A stretch of DNA of 51,869 nt, taken from assembly GCA_964454685.1 (NCBI GenBank), contig CAYVTZ010000020.1, positions 1-51,869 on the forward strand, written 5' to 3'. Below are positions 8,357 to 16,464 of the stretch, piece after piece. Position numbers and translations under genes: made by a program. Source of the DNA: CAYVTZ01 sp964454685. GTDB lineage: Bacteria; Bacillota; Clostridia; Christensenellales; Christensenellaceae. How positions within the stretch are numbered: position 1 is the stretch's first letter; each line of letters opens with the position of its first letter. Under the pieces are notes generated by a model that saw only the letters and a list, made by a program, of their open reading frames with translations, ran no database searches and had not been told where the DNA came from.

Positions 8357-9991
8357 TTACGGCTCCAGCGTATCCCAAAGATTTTCCCACCGCCGTGCCC
8401 GTTCCGGCTGGTCGGACTCTCCTGACAGCTTGACGAGTGCCTGCACCATCATGGCAAACTCCTGCTTATAGGGGTCTTGCATCAGGTCTGCGTCTTGCGC
8501 AAGGCGCTGCCGCACATTTGCATAGCTGGAATTTCCGGCATATTCCGAGTCCATCAGCAGCATACCGGTCTCCGCGACGGCAGAGGCAAACAGCAGATTG
8601 CTGCTCATGCCTGATGTACTCTGCGCAAGCGGATATTCGATCAGTGTGCTGCGGAGCGCATCGGGTTGCTTGGAGCGCACACTCAGCGTAAGATATTCGT
8701 CGCTGCCCGTGGGAGTGGTCTGCTGATACTTCAAACCCGAATCGGCTGCCCCTTGCGCCTCCACAATTTCATACAGCGCGCTCATGCTGTGCCCCGCACC
8801 GATCTCGCCGCCATCCTTGGTATCATCCGCAAAGTCCTCACTGTTTAGTAAACGGTTCTCGTAGCCAATCAGCCGATATTGTGCCACACGCTGCGGGTTA
8901 AACTCGACTTGTAATTTAACGTCCTTGGCAACCGTGAACAGGGTGCCGCCCATTTCCTCGATCAACACCTTACGTGCCTCGGCAACGTCATCAATATAAG
9001 AGTAATTGCCGTTTCCGAAATCCGCCAATGTCTGCATTTTATTGTCCTTGATGTTTCCGGTGCCAAAGCCCATTACGGAGAGAAATACGCCGCTTTCGCG
9101 CTCCCGCTCCACCAATCGTTTCAAGTCGCCTTCACTGGTTATGCCGATGTTGAGGTCGCCGTCCGTGCCTATAATAACGCGGTTGTTTGCGCCTGAAATG
9201 AAGTGCTTGCGCGCCAGATCATAGGCAGACTGAATGCCCTGTGCGCCTGCTGTGCCGCCGCCTGCCGTCAGATTTTCGATGGCGGACATCAGCGTGGTTT
9301 TATCCGCGCCGGAAACGCCATCCAGCACCACGCGGTCATCCGAAGCGTATGTAACGATGGAAACGGTGTCCTCTGCCCGTAGTTGATCTGCCAGCAGCAG
9401 AAACGCGCGCTTCATCAGCGGTAACTTGTCTGCATCTTCCATAGAGCCGGAAACATCCATCAAAAAAACGAGGTTGGAGGGCGGCAGTGACTGTGTTTGC
9501 GGCTGCTCCGCCTGCAATCCGATGAGCAGCAGCCGATTCTGCGACCATGAACAGTCGGCAAGTTCCATCGTAATTGAAAATGGCTCGCCCGCACGCGGCG
9601 CGGGATAATCGTAAGAGAAATAGTTGAGCATTTCCTCGATGCGCACAGCATCCGGCTCCGGGAGGTTCCCCTCCAACACCTTGCGGCGAATGTTGGCATA
9701 CGATGCCGTGTCCACGTCCGCGGCAAAGGTGGAACGCGGGCTGCGCATAACCTCATGAAATCCGTTCTCCGTTTTTGCACTGTATTCCTCGGTGTTCCAC
9801 TGTGGCTCGCGCTCAGCGCTGTCCGGCAAGGAAAGGCCGCCATAGGCACTGGCGCTTTCATAGCCGGCTTCTGCAGATTGGGCGGCGGGCGCAGCGGAGC
9901 TTGCTGCCACGTGTATGCGCGGCGGTGCGCAGGATGTTAAGACAATACTAAAGACACCCGCCGCCAAAGCGGCAATCCACTTACGCTTCAT
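8357..9991 (-). CDS. vWA-domain lipoprotein (YfbK-like)
   Basis: A 544-residue secreted lipoprotein. The start at 9991 gives MKRKW, a hydrophobic stretch and lipobox LTSC, with GGAGG well placed upstream; an open frame extends to 10153 but its extra 54 residues are hydrophilic and would bury the signal. A linker follows, then a YfbK-type N-terminal region (RSTFAADVDTASYANIRR), a von Willebrand A domain with a complete MIDAS (DVSGS near 179, T in GTAGAQG, and IGTDGDLNIG) and a C-terminal YfbK-type domain. Binds a divalent metal and probably a protein ligand at the cell surface. Divergent from the GNAT gene at 10263. No terminator is obvious after it. Confidence 0.93.
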   Translation of the reverse strand: MKRKWIAALAAGVFSIVLTSCAPPRIHVAASSAAPAAQSAEAGYESASAYGGLSLPDSAEREPQWNTEEYSAKTENGFHEVMRSPRSTFAADVDTASYANIRRKVLEGNLPEPDAVRIEEMLNYFSYDYPAPRAGEPFSITMELADCSWSQNRLLLIGLQAEQPQTQSLPPSNLVFLMDVSGSMEDADKLPLMKRAFLLLADQLRAEDTVSIVTYASDDRVVLDGVSGADKTTLMSAIENLTAGGGTAGAQGIQSAYDLARKHFISGANNRVIIGTDGDLNIGITSEGDLKRLVERERESGVFLSVMGFGTGNIKDNKMQTLADFGNGNYSYIDDVAEARKVLIEEMGGTLFTVAKDVKLQVEFNPQRVAQYRLIGYENRLLNSEDFADDTKDGGEIGAGHSMSALYEIVEAQGAADSGLKYQQTTPTGSDEYLTLSVRSKQPDALRSTLIEYPLAQSTSGMSSNLLFASAVAETGMLLMDSEYAGNSSYANVRQRLAQDADLMQDPYKQEFAMMVQALVKLSGESDQPERARRWENLWDTLEP

Positions 9992-10160
9992 GATTTTTTC
10001 CTCCAGTGTATTTTTTTGCTTCCCGGAAATGTCCTGTTTGCGCTGCTTGCTGCAGTGCCGTACATCGGAGCATTCCTCTCGGGTCTGGCACGCTTTTTGC
10101 GCGCTGATGGGTTGCGTGATTTTTTCTTCCTGATTCTTTGACGTGAGGAGCAAAAGTTTT

Positions 10161-10183
10161 GTTCCAAAAAAACTTTTTGGAAC
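10161..10183. promoter_or_regulatory. Perfect 10-bp inverted repeat between divergent genes
   Basis: GTTCCAAAAA-AAC-TTTTTGGAAC, dyad arms perfect, in the 271-bp gap between the vWA lipoprotein and the GNAT gene. About 30 bp to its right the 10-mer AGCGTATAAT is repeated in tandem (10211-10230), giving two TATAAT boxes. Candidate operator; no regulator gene is adjacent. Confidence 0.45.
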
Positions 10184-10262
10184 ATTTTCGCTTTTCTATC
10201 GCCGGCTTCAAGCGTATAATAGCGTATAATAATAAATGGTTTTAAGTAAAGGAAGCACCGCC

Positions 10263-10829
10263 ATGCACATCAGATTTGCAACCGAAGCAGACAGCGCCGC
10301 CATTTTGGACATTTACGCGCAATACATCCACACCCCCATTACGTTTGAGACGCAGTTGCCCACATTGCCCGCTTTCACAGCGCGCATACGCGAGACTATG
10401 GCGTCGTATCCCTATCTGGTTTGTGAGCAAAACGGCAACATCGTCGGGTATGCCTATGCCCAGCGGCAGATGGAGCGTGACGCTTATCAGTGGAATGCGG
10501 TACTGTCCGTTTATCTCAGCGCGGCACACACGGCAAAAGGGCTGGGGAAGCGGCTGTATACGTCTCTCATTGAACTTTTAAAGCTGCAAGGCATTTGCAC
10601 GGTATACGGAGTCGTGACGCTGCCCAACGCCCCCAGTGAGCGGTTACATGAGTCGCTGGGCTTTCGCCTGCTGGGAACGTATCAGAAGACGGGGTATAAG
10701 TGCGGACAATGGCTGGATGTGGCATGGTATGAAAAGCGCATTGCGGACTGCGGAGCGCCCCGGCCCTTTGTGCCGATTTGTGAGATAACCACACTGCAAG
10801 ACGTGATGCAGCGCAGCGGCGAATTTTAA
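10263..10829 (+). CDS. GNAT N-acetyltransferase, phosphinothricin/methionine-sulfoximine acetyltransferase-like
   Basis: A 188-residue GNAT protein of the Pat/YncA type: RFATEADSAAILDIYAQYI, then TPITFETQLP, the acetyl-CoA loop as SAAHTAKGLGKRLY near residues 87-100 and NAPSERLHESLGF with the usual C-terminal GYKCGQWLDVAWYE. These enzymes acetylate small amines such as phosphinothricin or methionine sulfone. ATG 10263 with AAAGGAAG 7-8 nt upstream is preferred over ATG 10236, which lacks a ribosome site. Confidence 0.9.
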   Translation: MHIRFATEADSAAILDIYAQYIHTPITFETQLPTLPAFTARIRETMASYPYLVCEQNGNIVGYAYAQRQMERDAYQWNAVLSVYLSAAHTAKGLGKRLYTSLIELLKLQGICTVYGVVTLPNAPSERLHESLGFRLLGTYQKTGYKCGQWLDVAWYEKRIADCGAPRPFVPICEITTLQDVMQRSGEF

Positions 10830-10859
10830 AAAAGCGCCTGTTTTAAATACAAGCGCTTT
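10828..10859 (-). terminator. Terminator for the minus-strand PBP/DUF308 unit
   Basis: Stem AAAGCGC/GCGCTTT (10831-10859) with a 15-nt loop. On the minus strand it runs into six T, so it serves the 47-aa gene; on the plus side the T run is only three long. Confidence 0.6.
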
Positions 10860-10866
10860 GAAATCC

Positions 10867-11010
10867 TTATGGGGCATCCTGCCCTTCTTCGTTTTTTTTG
10901 CAACACTTCCCACAGCCGCCGCAGTCGTGCTCCCCGTCGCGTTGCCGTTCCCGATCCTGCTCGATCAGCTGGCGCAGTTCTTCGGGTGTGGGCTGCGCAA
11001 TGTCACTCAT
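10867..11010 (-). CDS. 47-aa Cys-rich small protein, translationally coupled
   Basis: Small ORF whose ATG (11010) overlaps the TGA of the DUF308 gene as ATGA, with GAGGAGGAC just upstream, the arrangement of a translationally coupled gene. The protein starts MSDIAQPTPEELRQLIEQ, has a charged middle, and ends in a tight cysteine cluster CGGCGKCC followed by KKNEEG. It has no membrane segment or export signal. The cluster could bind a metal or Fe-S centre, but I recognise no family. A terminator follows the stop. Overlap, ribosome site and codon phase make it a real gene with good likelihood. Confidence 0.7.
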   Translation of the reverse strand: MSDIAQPTPEELRQLIEQDRERQRDGEHDCGGCGKCCKKNEEGQDAP

Positions 11011-11618
11011 TTGTCCTCCTCATCCAGCTTTTTCTGGAATTCATAGAATGCTTCGTTCTGCTGCGTGGAGATTTCTTCATCCGAAAGCCGGCGGCCTTCC
11101 TTAATCAGACCTTCAAAAATCAGCATAACACCGTAGATCATCAGGAATGTTCCAATCACCATGCCCGCAATCTCGCTTGCCGCAAATGCGTTGAGCGCAA
11201 ACATGAACACCACGGCAATCAACGCTACCACGCCAACCGAAACCTTGGTCAGCCAAGCGTCCGTTCCCTTCTTTTTGAGGGAAACGCCCTGCACAATGCG
11301 CCATACGCCAAACACAATCAGCCAAATGGTGAGTATGGTCAGTTGATTTTGCGCCACACCGGCAAGCGTCGGCTCTGTCGGAAAGGCGCTGACCGCCCAC
11401 AGCAGCAGTCCTAGAAAAATGTGCATCAATGCTGAAATCAAATTCACCTTTGGATGCTTGGCGGCTAACAGATAAATCAGCTCCGCAATGCCAACGATAA
11501 ACAGTACCAGCGCGATGATATCCACCGTTAACAGCGCACCCAGCACCGGCACGGAAAGATAAAAGCAGCCCATCAGAAACAGTACGATTCCCAAAATAAT
11601 TTTGATTGCTCGATTCAT
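11007..11618 (-). CDS. DUF308/HdeD-like membrane protein
   Basis: A 203-residue membrane protein with six predicted helices in the first 165 residues, arranged as helix pairs as in HdeD/DUF308 proteins (IILGIVLFLMGCFYL, IVGIAELIYLL, GLLLWAVSAFP, LIVFGVWRIVQG, VALIAVVFMFAL, FLMIYGVMLIFEGLI), then a charged cytosolic tail of about 35 residues rich in E, K and Q. Function unknown; HdeD of E. coli is linked to acid stress. Ribosome site AGGGGGAA precedes ATG. The PBP gene lies 53 nt upstream without a terminator, and the Cys-rich gene overlaps its stop. Confidence 0.85.
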   Translation of the reverse strand: MNRAIKIILGIVLFLMGCFYLSVPVLGALLTVDIIALVLFIVGIAELIYLLAAKHPKVNLISALMHIFLGLLLWAVSAFPTEPTLAGVAQNQLTILTIWLIVFGVWRIVQGVSLKKKGTDAWLTKVSVGVVALIAVVFMFALNAFAASEIAGMVIGTFLMIYGVMLIFEGLIKEGRRLSDEEISTQQNEAFYEFQKKLDEEDK

Positions 11619-11671
11619 AACTTCCCCCTAATCAATCTTATATTCTCAAGCTTGGAAAAGCCTGATTTGCT

Positions 11672-13912
11672 TTATTCCTCCCCGCCGCTTTCCGGTTCCC
11701 CGCCATTATTCCCGCCTTCGCCGCCACCATTGCCGTTCCCTTCTGTGTTTTGGTTATCGTCCTCGTTGGTTTCCACATTGTCCGATTCCGGCGCGGAAGT
11801 GCGCGGCGCAATGTGATCCGACCCTACCGGAACCACAGAAGCCAGCGCTTTATCGTAGTTTTCCGAATCGATCAGCCCGCGAATCACACCCAGTTTCGGG
11901 ACAGACCCCTCGTTCTTTTTTGAGTCTACCATCACCAGATATTCTTTTTCGTTGGCGCTATCAATGCCGATCACCCAGTTGAGCTCGCGCGCACCGATTA
12001 CGGCGGTGCCGGTTTTGCCATAGATGCCTTTTCCGGCAAGCTTGGCCGGATAGGCGGTCCCGTCCTCAAAAACGCGGCGCATTGCCGTTTTGATGGTTGC
12101 CTGCACATCGCCCGACATGATGCCCTCTTTAAACACAGTACGGCTGTTTTCATATTCGGTTTGTTCGTCCCCACTGATGGTCTTGACGATGCGCTTGACG
12201 ATCGTAGGGTTTAAAATATCCCCGTCGTTTTCAAATGCGGTATACATACTGGCGACCTGTGTGGGTGTGACCAACAGTTCGCCCATGCCAAATCCCATGT
12301 CCGCCAGCAGCTTGATGTTCATTTCAGAGCCCTCGTTGAGGTATCTGGATTTGGTTAAAGGCAGCTCAAACTGCGGCGCGTCTCCGATGCCAATGCGGTC
12401 AAGGAACGCAAGAAAGGTCTCCTGCCCCGTTTTCATCGCGTAATAAGCGAAGAAAATGTTGTCGGAGGACTTCATTGCCGTTTCAAACACATATGCGCCG
12501 CCGGTTGGCGGGCGATAACGCGTCAGAGGCGGATATACCCAGTTCCACGCAGCGCGATCAGGCGTCCATTTGTTTTCCACAATATTGATGGGCGGCGTGG
12601 AGCCTTCTGTCATCACCCCGCTTTCAAACATAGGGATGGAGGAAAACGGCTTAAAGCTGGAGCCGGGCGTCAGCGCCGATTGCGTGGCACGATTGAGCAG
12701 CGGCACACCCGCTTCCTCGCTAGTCAGATATTTCCATGTTTTTTCCTGCATGGGAAAATTGAACAGGTTGTTGTCAAAAGAGGGATAGGACACCATCGCC
12801 TCCACCTCCCCCGTTTTGGGATTCATGACGATGGCTGCACCCGTCTGCCCGCCTACCAAATTGGTCGCCAGCAAGGTGTATGCCTGCGTCTGTGTGCGCG
12901 AATCAATGGTCAGATAAATGTCAGAGCCGTCCAGCTTCATTTCTTCATACAGCATCTGCTTGATTTTTCCCTTATCGTCCTCAATATAGACCGCCGTGCC
13001 GTTTGTGCCACGCAGCTGTTCCTCATATTGTCCTTCGATGCCGGATTTTCCCACAATGGAATACTCATTGAGCGTGGGATCCTTCTCCATTTGTTCCTCG
13101 CTGGGCGACCCCACATACCCTACCACATGCGCGCAAACGTCGCGCAAAGGATAGTGACGGATGGGTGAGAGCCGTTCGTTGTCGAAGCCCAGCCCCTGCA
13201 CCGCTTGAATATCTCCGATCTGCACATCGCTGACGGTGCCCTTGGGGAAGGTCGCCATCACTTCCAGCGGATAGCCTTTTTCCACGGCATTGTCATATTT
13301 CTTTTTGATCTTTGCCTCATCCAGCTCGTAATTGGTCACGAGGAAGTTTTTGATGGTTTCATAATCGGGAGATTTATCAAAATCCACATAGATGCTGTCC
13401 GCAAAGCCATTCTGCGCCAGCAGCACACCGTCGGCAGAAAAAATTTCGCCACGCTTGCCCGTCTGCGAGGAAACACGCACACGATCGCCGTCCTCCAGCA
13501 TGGGCAAAATCAAATCCGGTGTATACAGCACGGTAAATCCGTTGGGGCCGGACACGATTTCCGTCTCAAAATCGTAATAGAGCGTTCCCAACAGCGCACT
13601 GTTCATTTCCAGTGTATAGTTTAGCGTAAACTCGGATTCGCTCTTTTTTTCTACGTTGCGCGAAGAAAGTTTGATGTCTGAAATTTGCAGCGCATCATAG
13701 ATGCTGTTAAAGCGACCCGCAAAGTCCTCTTTGTTCTTGACGTCCGAAGAGTACACATAGACATAGTCGTATGCGCTTTCATAGTCACGGTTGACCAACT
13801 TCTCCACAAAATCATAGCCAGTGGCGGTCGCGCCTTGTGTGAGGTCGGTTTTTTGGCATGCGCCAAGCAGCATACAGCCGCACAGCGCAAGCAGTAAAAG
13901 CAGTTTTTTCAT
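11672..13912 (-). CDS. Class B penicillin-binding protein (MecA_N type), predicted lipoprotein
   Basis: A 746-residue peptidoglycan transpeptidase. The N-terminus is a lipoprotein signal with lipobox LLGAC (Cys 19), followed by an NTF2-like MecA_N domain (about 25-145), a PBP dimerisation domain (about 160-330) and the transpeptidase domain with SSFK (nucleophile near 415), SSDN near 480 and KTGTA near 630. The layout equals that of B. subtilis PBP3 (PbpC) and S. aureus PBP2a, a group with low beta-lactam affinity. The last 50 residues are a Gly/Asn/Glu-rich tail. It heads a minus-strand unit with the DUF308 and Cys-rich genes. Resistance cannot be concluded from sequence. Confidence 0.95.
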   Translation of the reverse strand: MKKLLLLLALCGCMLLGACQKTDLTQGATATGYDFVEKLVNRDYESAYDYVYVYSSDVKNKEDFAGRFNSIYDALQISDIKLSSRNVEKKSESEFTLNYTLEMNSALLGTLYYDFETEIVSGPNGFTVLYTPDLILPMLEDGDRVRVSSQTGKRGEIFSADGVLLAQNGFADSIYVDFDKSPDYETIKNFLVTNYELDEAKIKKKYDNAVEKGYPLEVMATFPKGTVSDVQIGDIQAVQGLGFDNERLSPIRHYPLRDVCAHVVGYVGSPSEEQMEKDPTLNEYSIVGKSGIEGQYEEQLRGTNGTAVYIEDDKGKIKQMLYEEMKLDGSDIYLTIDSRTQTQAYTLLATNLVGGQTGAAIVMNPKTGEVEAMVSYPSFDNNLFNFPMQEKTWKYLTSEEAGVPLLNRATQSALTPGSSFKPFSSIPMFESGVMTEGSTPPINIVENKWTPDRAAWNWVYPPLTRYRPPTGGAYVFETAMKSSDNIFFAYYAMKTGQETFLAFLDRIGIGDAPQFELPLTKSRYLNEGSEMNIKLLADMGFGMGELLVTPTQVASMYTAFENDGDILNPTIVKRIVKTISGDEQTEYENSRTVFKEGIMSGDVQATIKTAMRRVFEDGTAYPAKLAGKGIYGKTGTAVIGARELNWVIGIDSANEKEYLVMVDSKKNEGSVPKLGVIRGLIDSENYDKALASVVPVGSDHIAPRTSAPESDNVETNEDDNQNTEGNGNGGGEGGNNGGEPESGGEE

Positions 13913-14013
13913 GGGAATATTATACCCCGATTCCGGCGAATTTGCAAAAAAGTTACAAAACGTTAAGAAACATTTTTTTGTGCAGTCGCAACCCGAACGA
14001 TTTCACGGCAGTC

Positions 14014-14052
14014 AAAAAAACCCTCTGAAGCTGTTTGCACAGCAAAAGAGGG
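14014..14052 (-). terminator. Terminator after the HAD phosphatase gene
   Basis: Minus strand: CCCTCT ... GCTGT-GCAA-ACAGC ... AGAGGG followed by seven T (14014-14020). It ends the aldolase-HAD unit just before the PBP promoter region. Confidence 0.9.
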
Positions 14053-14088
14053 AGATATCAGCCCATCCTTGTCACACGCGGTCGTGGT

Positions 14089-14736
14089 CTAAGCCTGCCT
14101 CTTCTGCTCGTCCAACACCCGCAGCACATCCAGTGGGTGCGCCAGCTCATATTCCGGGTCTGCCATACCGCTATCGTTCATGCAGCCCCAACGCGCCAGC
14201 GCAAAGTCTACGCCCGCCGCTTTGCATGCGCCGTAATCATTGATGGAGTCGCCCAAATAGAGGCAGTCTTTCGCTTGCATACCTGACAAATTCAAGAATT
14301 TAAGCACCGGCTCCGGGTTCGGTTTCGGATGCTGCACATCGTCCACCACCACGGTGTATTGAAAATATTCTTGAAATCCAAAGTGCCGGATGTCCTCTTC
14401 GTATTCCGCACGATTGCGCGAGGTACACACCCCCATCGTATAGCCACGCTCTCGCAGCGTATCCAGTAATTCCTGAATCCCGTCAAACATGGTGATCTCG
14501 TTTACATAGGTTGCCGCGATTTCATTAAACAGGCGCACACCTTCCTCATTGCGTTCAGCGGGGAAGCCGATCCGCGTGAGGAAGTCCGAGGTGCACACAC
14601 CCGCAAAATGAGTCAGATCCTTCTCTTGCAAAGACAGCCCCATATGCACCTGAGCGAATTTGGCGATCGACTTGAGAATCGTACCCTCGCTTTCAATCAG
14701 GGTGCCGTCTACATCAAATATAATACATTGATACAT
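14089..14736 (-). CDS. HAD-superfamily phosphatase, phosphoglycolate phosphatase-like
   Basis: A 215-residue HAD hydrolase with a C1-type helical cap. Motif I is FDVDGTLIES (residues 8-17, two Asp), motif II the Ser/Arg of VCTSRNR, motif III the Lys of HPKPNPEP, and motif IV GDSINDYGACKAAG. It hydrolyses a phosphate monoester, perhaps a phosphorylated sugar or 2-phosphoglycolate. It lies 15 nt downstream of the class II aldolase and is co-transcribed with it, which favours a sugar-phosphate substrate. Confidence 0.9.
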   Translation of the reverse strand: MYQCIIFDVDGTLIESEGTILKSIAKFAQVHMGLSLQEKDLTHFAGVCTSDFLTRIGFPAERNEEGVRLFNEIAATYVNEITMFDGIQELLDTLRERGYTMGVCTSRNRAEYEEDIRHFGFQEYFQYTVVVDDVQHPKPNPEPVLKFLNLSGMQAKDCLYLGDSINDYGACKAAGVDFALARWGCMNDSGMADPEYELAHPLDVLRVLDEQKRQA

Positions 14737-14751
14737 GTTGTTCCTTTCCGG

Positions 14752-15597
14752 TTAAGCGCGGTTTGCCGTACCAAACACGTCCATACGCGCCGCCGCCACT
14801 GCCTGCACCGCATCCGCCACATGGATGCACTTTTCAATGTACGCAATGTTGCTTGCCGCATCTTGCGCCATGCAGTCATTTGCCGCAATCGTGAGATCCG
14901 TGAAAATATTGATCTTGGCAATCCCTCCGCGAATACACGCTTGAAAATCCGCATCGCTCAATCCGGAGCCGCCATGCAGCACCAATGGCAGATGCAGCGC
15001 ATCCTTCAGCTCTTGCAGCCGTTGCAGATTCAGTTTGGGTTCGTTTTTGTACACGCCATGCACGGTGCCAATGGCAACAGCAAGCGCATCCACGCCGGTC
15101 TGCGCAACAAACTGTTTGGCTTCCTCAACCTCTGTGTAGACGCATTCGTCATCCGATGCCTCGTACTGCCCTTCCAGCCCGCCAACATGCCCCAATTCCG
15201 CTTCTGCCGAAGCACCCGCTGCGCGGCACGCTTTAACCACTTCCTGCGTCGTGCGGATGTTTTCCGCCAGCGGCAGTGCAGACGCATCCATCATGATGGA
15301 GGTGAAGCCGCTTTTGAGCGCGCGTTCTACAATGGGGAAATTCCCCGCGTGATCTAAGTGCAGCACCACAGGTACCGACGCGTCTTTTGCCATTGCAATC
15401 GCAACCTCAGCAAAGTGTTCCAACCGGATGAAAGGCTCAAAAGCCTCCGCATACGCGAGAATCACGGGCGCTTTTTTCTTTTGTGCCGCACCCAGCACGC
15501 CGCGCAGCATCGTCGTATTAAATACATCAAAATTCCCCACAGCGTAGCCGTTTTTGAACGCGTCTTGCAGCAGATTTGTCATGTTTACCAATGCCAT
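14752..15597 (-). CDS. Class II ketose-bisphosphate aldolase
   Basis: Zinc-dependent aldolase of the FbaA/GatY/KbaY family, splitting a ketose-1,6-bisphosphate into DHAP and an aldehyde. Landmarks: YAVGNFDVFN near the N-terminus, VVLHLDHAGN with the catalytic Asp and zinc His, AEAELGHVGG with Glu and His, AIGTVHGVYK, VLHGGSGLS and INIFTDLT. At 281 residues it is of normal length for the GatY group. ATG 15597 (GGGAG upstream, conserved N-terminus MALVNMTNLLQDA) replaces a longer frame from 15717 that would cover the promoter. Whether the substrate is fructose, tagatose or another bisphosphate is open. Confidence 0.93.
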   Translation of the reverse strand: MALVNMTNLLQDAFKNGYAVGNFDVFNTTMLRGVLGAAQKKKAPVILAYAEAFEPFIRLEHFAEVAIAMAKDASVPVVLHLDHAGNFPIVERALKSGFTSIMMDASALPLAENIRTTQEVVKACRAAGASAEAELGHVGGLEGQYEASDDECVYTEVEEAKQFVAQTGVDALAVAIGTVHGVYKNEPKLNLQRLQELKDALHLPLVLHGGSGLSDADFQACIRGGIAKINIFTDLTIAANDCMAQDAASNIAYIEKCIHVADAVQAVAAARMDVFGTANRA

Positions 15598-15688
15598 AGT
15601 TTCGGTTCTCCCATCTTTAAAATATAAATTATTTCTTATCAAGCGCCATACAAACAGCACTTTAGCATTCAAAAGTGTCCCCAGTATA

Positions 15689-15717
15689 ATTTTATGAGAA
15701 TTGCTCCGGAATGTCAA
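15689..15717 (-). promoter_or_regulatory. Promoter of the aldolase-HAD unit
   Basis: Minus strand TTGACA (15712-15717), 17-bp spacer, TAAAAT (15689-15694). Confidence 0.75.
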
Positions 15718-15753
15718 CGAACAATGAAATGTAAGAAAGCAAGCAAGGGCGCA

Positions 15754-15790
15754 TAAAAAAACCGCAAGTCAGAAATCTGATTTTGCGGGT
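15754..15790 (-). terminator. Terminator of the small membrane protein gene
   Basis: Stem ACCCGCAAAATCAGA/TCTGACTTGCGGT read on the minus strand, followed by a run of T (15754-15760). It isolates the gene at 15891 from the aldolase promoter. Confidence 0.85.
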
Positions 15791-15890
15791 TGATTTTCAA
15801 TAAAAGCGGTTCAAGCAACGCGGCTCGCGTGTGAGCTGCACCATAGCAATAAAAGCAGGTTTCCCCCGCTCCAAGCTGACGAGCAGGAAA

Positions 15891-16202
15891 CTATACCCTG
15901 CCGCCGGAGCGCTGCCACGGGAAGGGTCCGAAGCGCTTGATCTCCAGTACGGCAACAAGTATGACGATGAATCCGAACCCAAAAAAGAATTGGATATCGA
16001 AGGGCTTGTTTGTCTGCACATAACCAAACACAAAAAAATAGAGGATGCAATAGACTGCCGCGATCCAGTTTTTGACATTGAAATCACGCCGCCACACGAT
16101 TTTCAGCATATAATATGCCGCAAATACAATCGCGCTGATCAGCGAACCCCAAATAATGATGCTTTGCAGCAATACAAGCAGTTCATTGACGTTGCCTGAC
16201 AT
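15891..16202 (-). CDS. Small membrane protein, 103 aa, unknown function
   Basis: Unrecognised family. Three hydrophobic segments (about 8-31, 44-63 and 70-87) with a basic loop after the first (KIVWRRDFNVKNW) and a basic, Arg/Gly-rich tail. A strong ribosome site (GGGGGGAG) precedes ATG 16202. It is a single-gene unit with its own terminator. The segment between its stop and the terminator (about 95 bp) shows nothing I can support. Confidence 0.7.
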   Translation of the reverse strand: MSGNVNELLVLLQSIIIWGSLISAIVFAAYYMLKIVWRRDFNVKNWIAAVYCILYFFVFGYVQTNKPFDIQFFFGFGFIVILVAVLEIKRFGPFPWQRSGGRV

Positions 16203-16388
16203 GAATCGCTCCCCCCTATCCTGAAAGATTACCAGTGGATACTACACAAGCATTGTAACACAGAGCAGCGCAGCTTGTAAACCTCATTTGCGGTGGCGCG
16301 CAACGGTGCGTCCGGCACCACGGGGAAAATTTTGCGAGCCAGCAATCATTTTGGCGTGGCATCCCCCGATGGAAAACGCGAAAAAAGA

Positions 16389-16417
16389 TTGTAATTCGCA
16401 GTGCATTGCGGCATAAT
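16389..16417 (+). promoter_or_regulatory. Promoter of the DUF3810 gene
   Basis: TTGTAA (16389-16394), 17-bp spacer, CATAAT (16412-16417). The preceding 170 bp back to 16203 hold no gene. Confidence 0.6.
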
Positions 16418-16464
16418 GTAAGATACAAAGAATCAATTTTCAAACAATGGAAGGAGCGGCGGTA

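Noticed and set aside
9992..10153. Longer N-terminus for the vWA lipoprotein
   Set aside because: The extra 54 residues are hydrophilic and would place the lipobox internally; GGAGG and the signal peptide fit the start at 9991.
15797..15890. Possible small ORF end downstream of the 103-aa membrane protein
   Set aside because: The frame only opens inside the upstream gene, has no start with a ribosome site, and shows no recognisable pattern.
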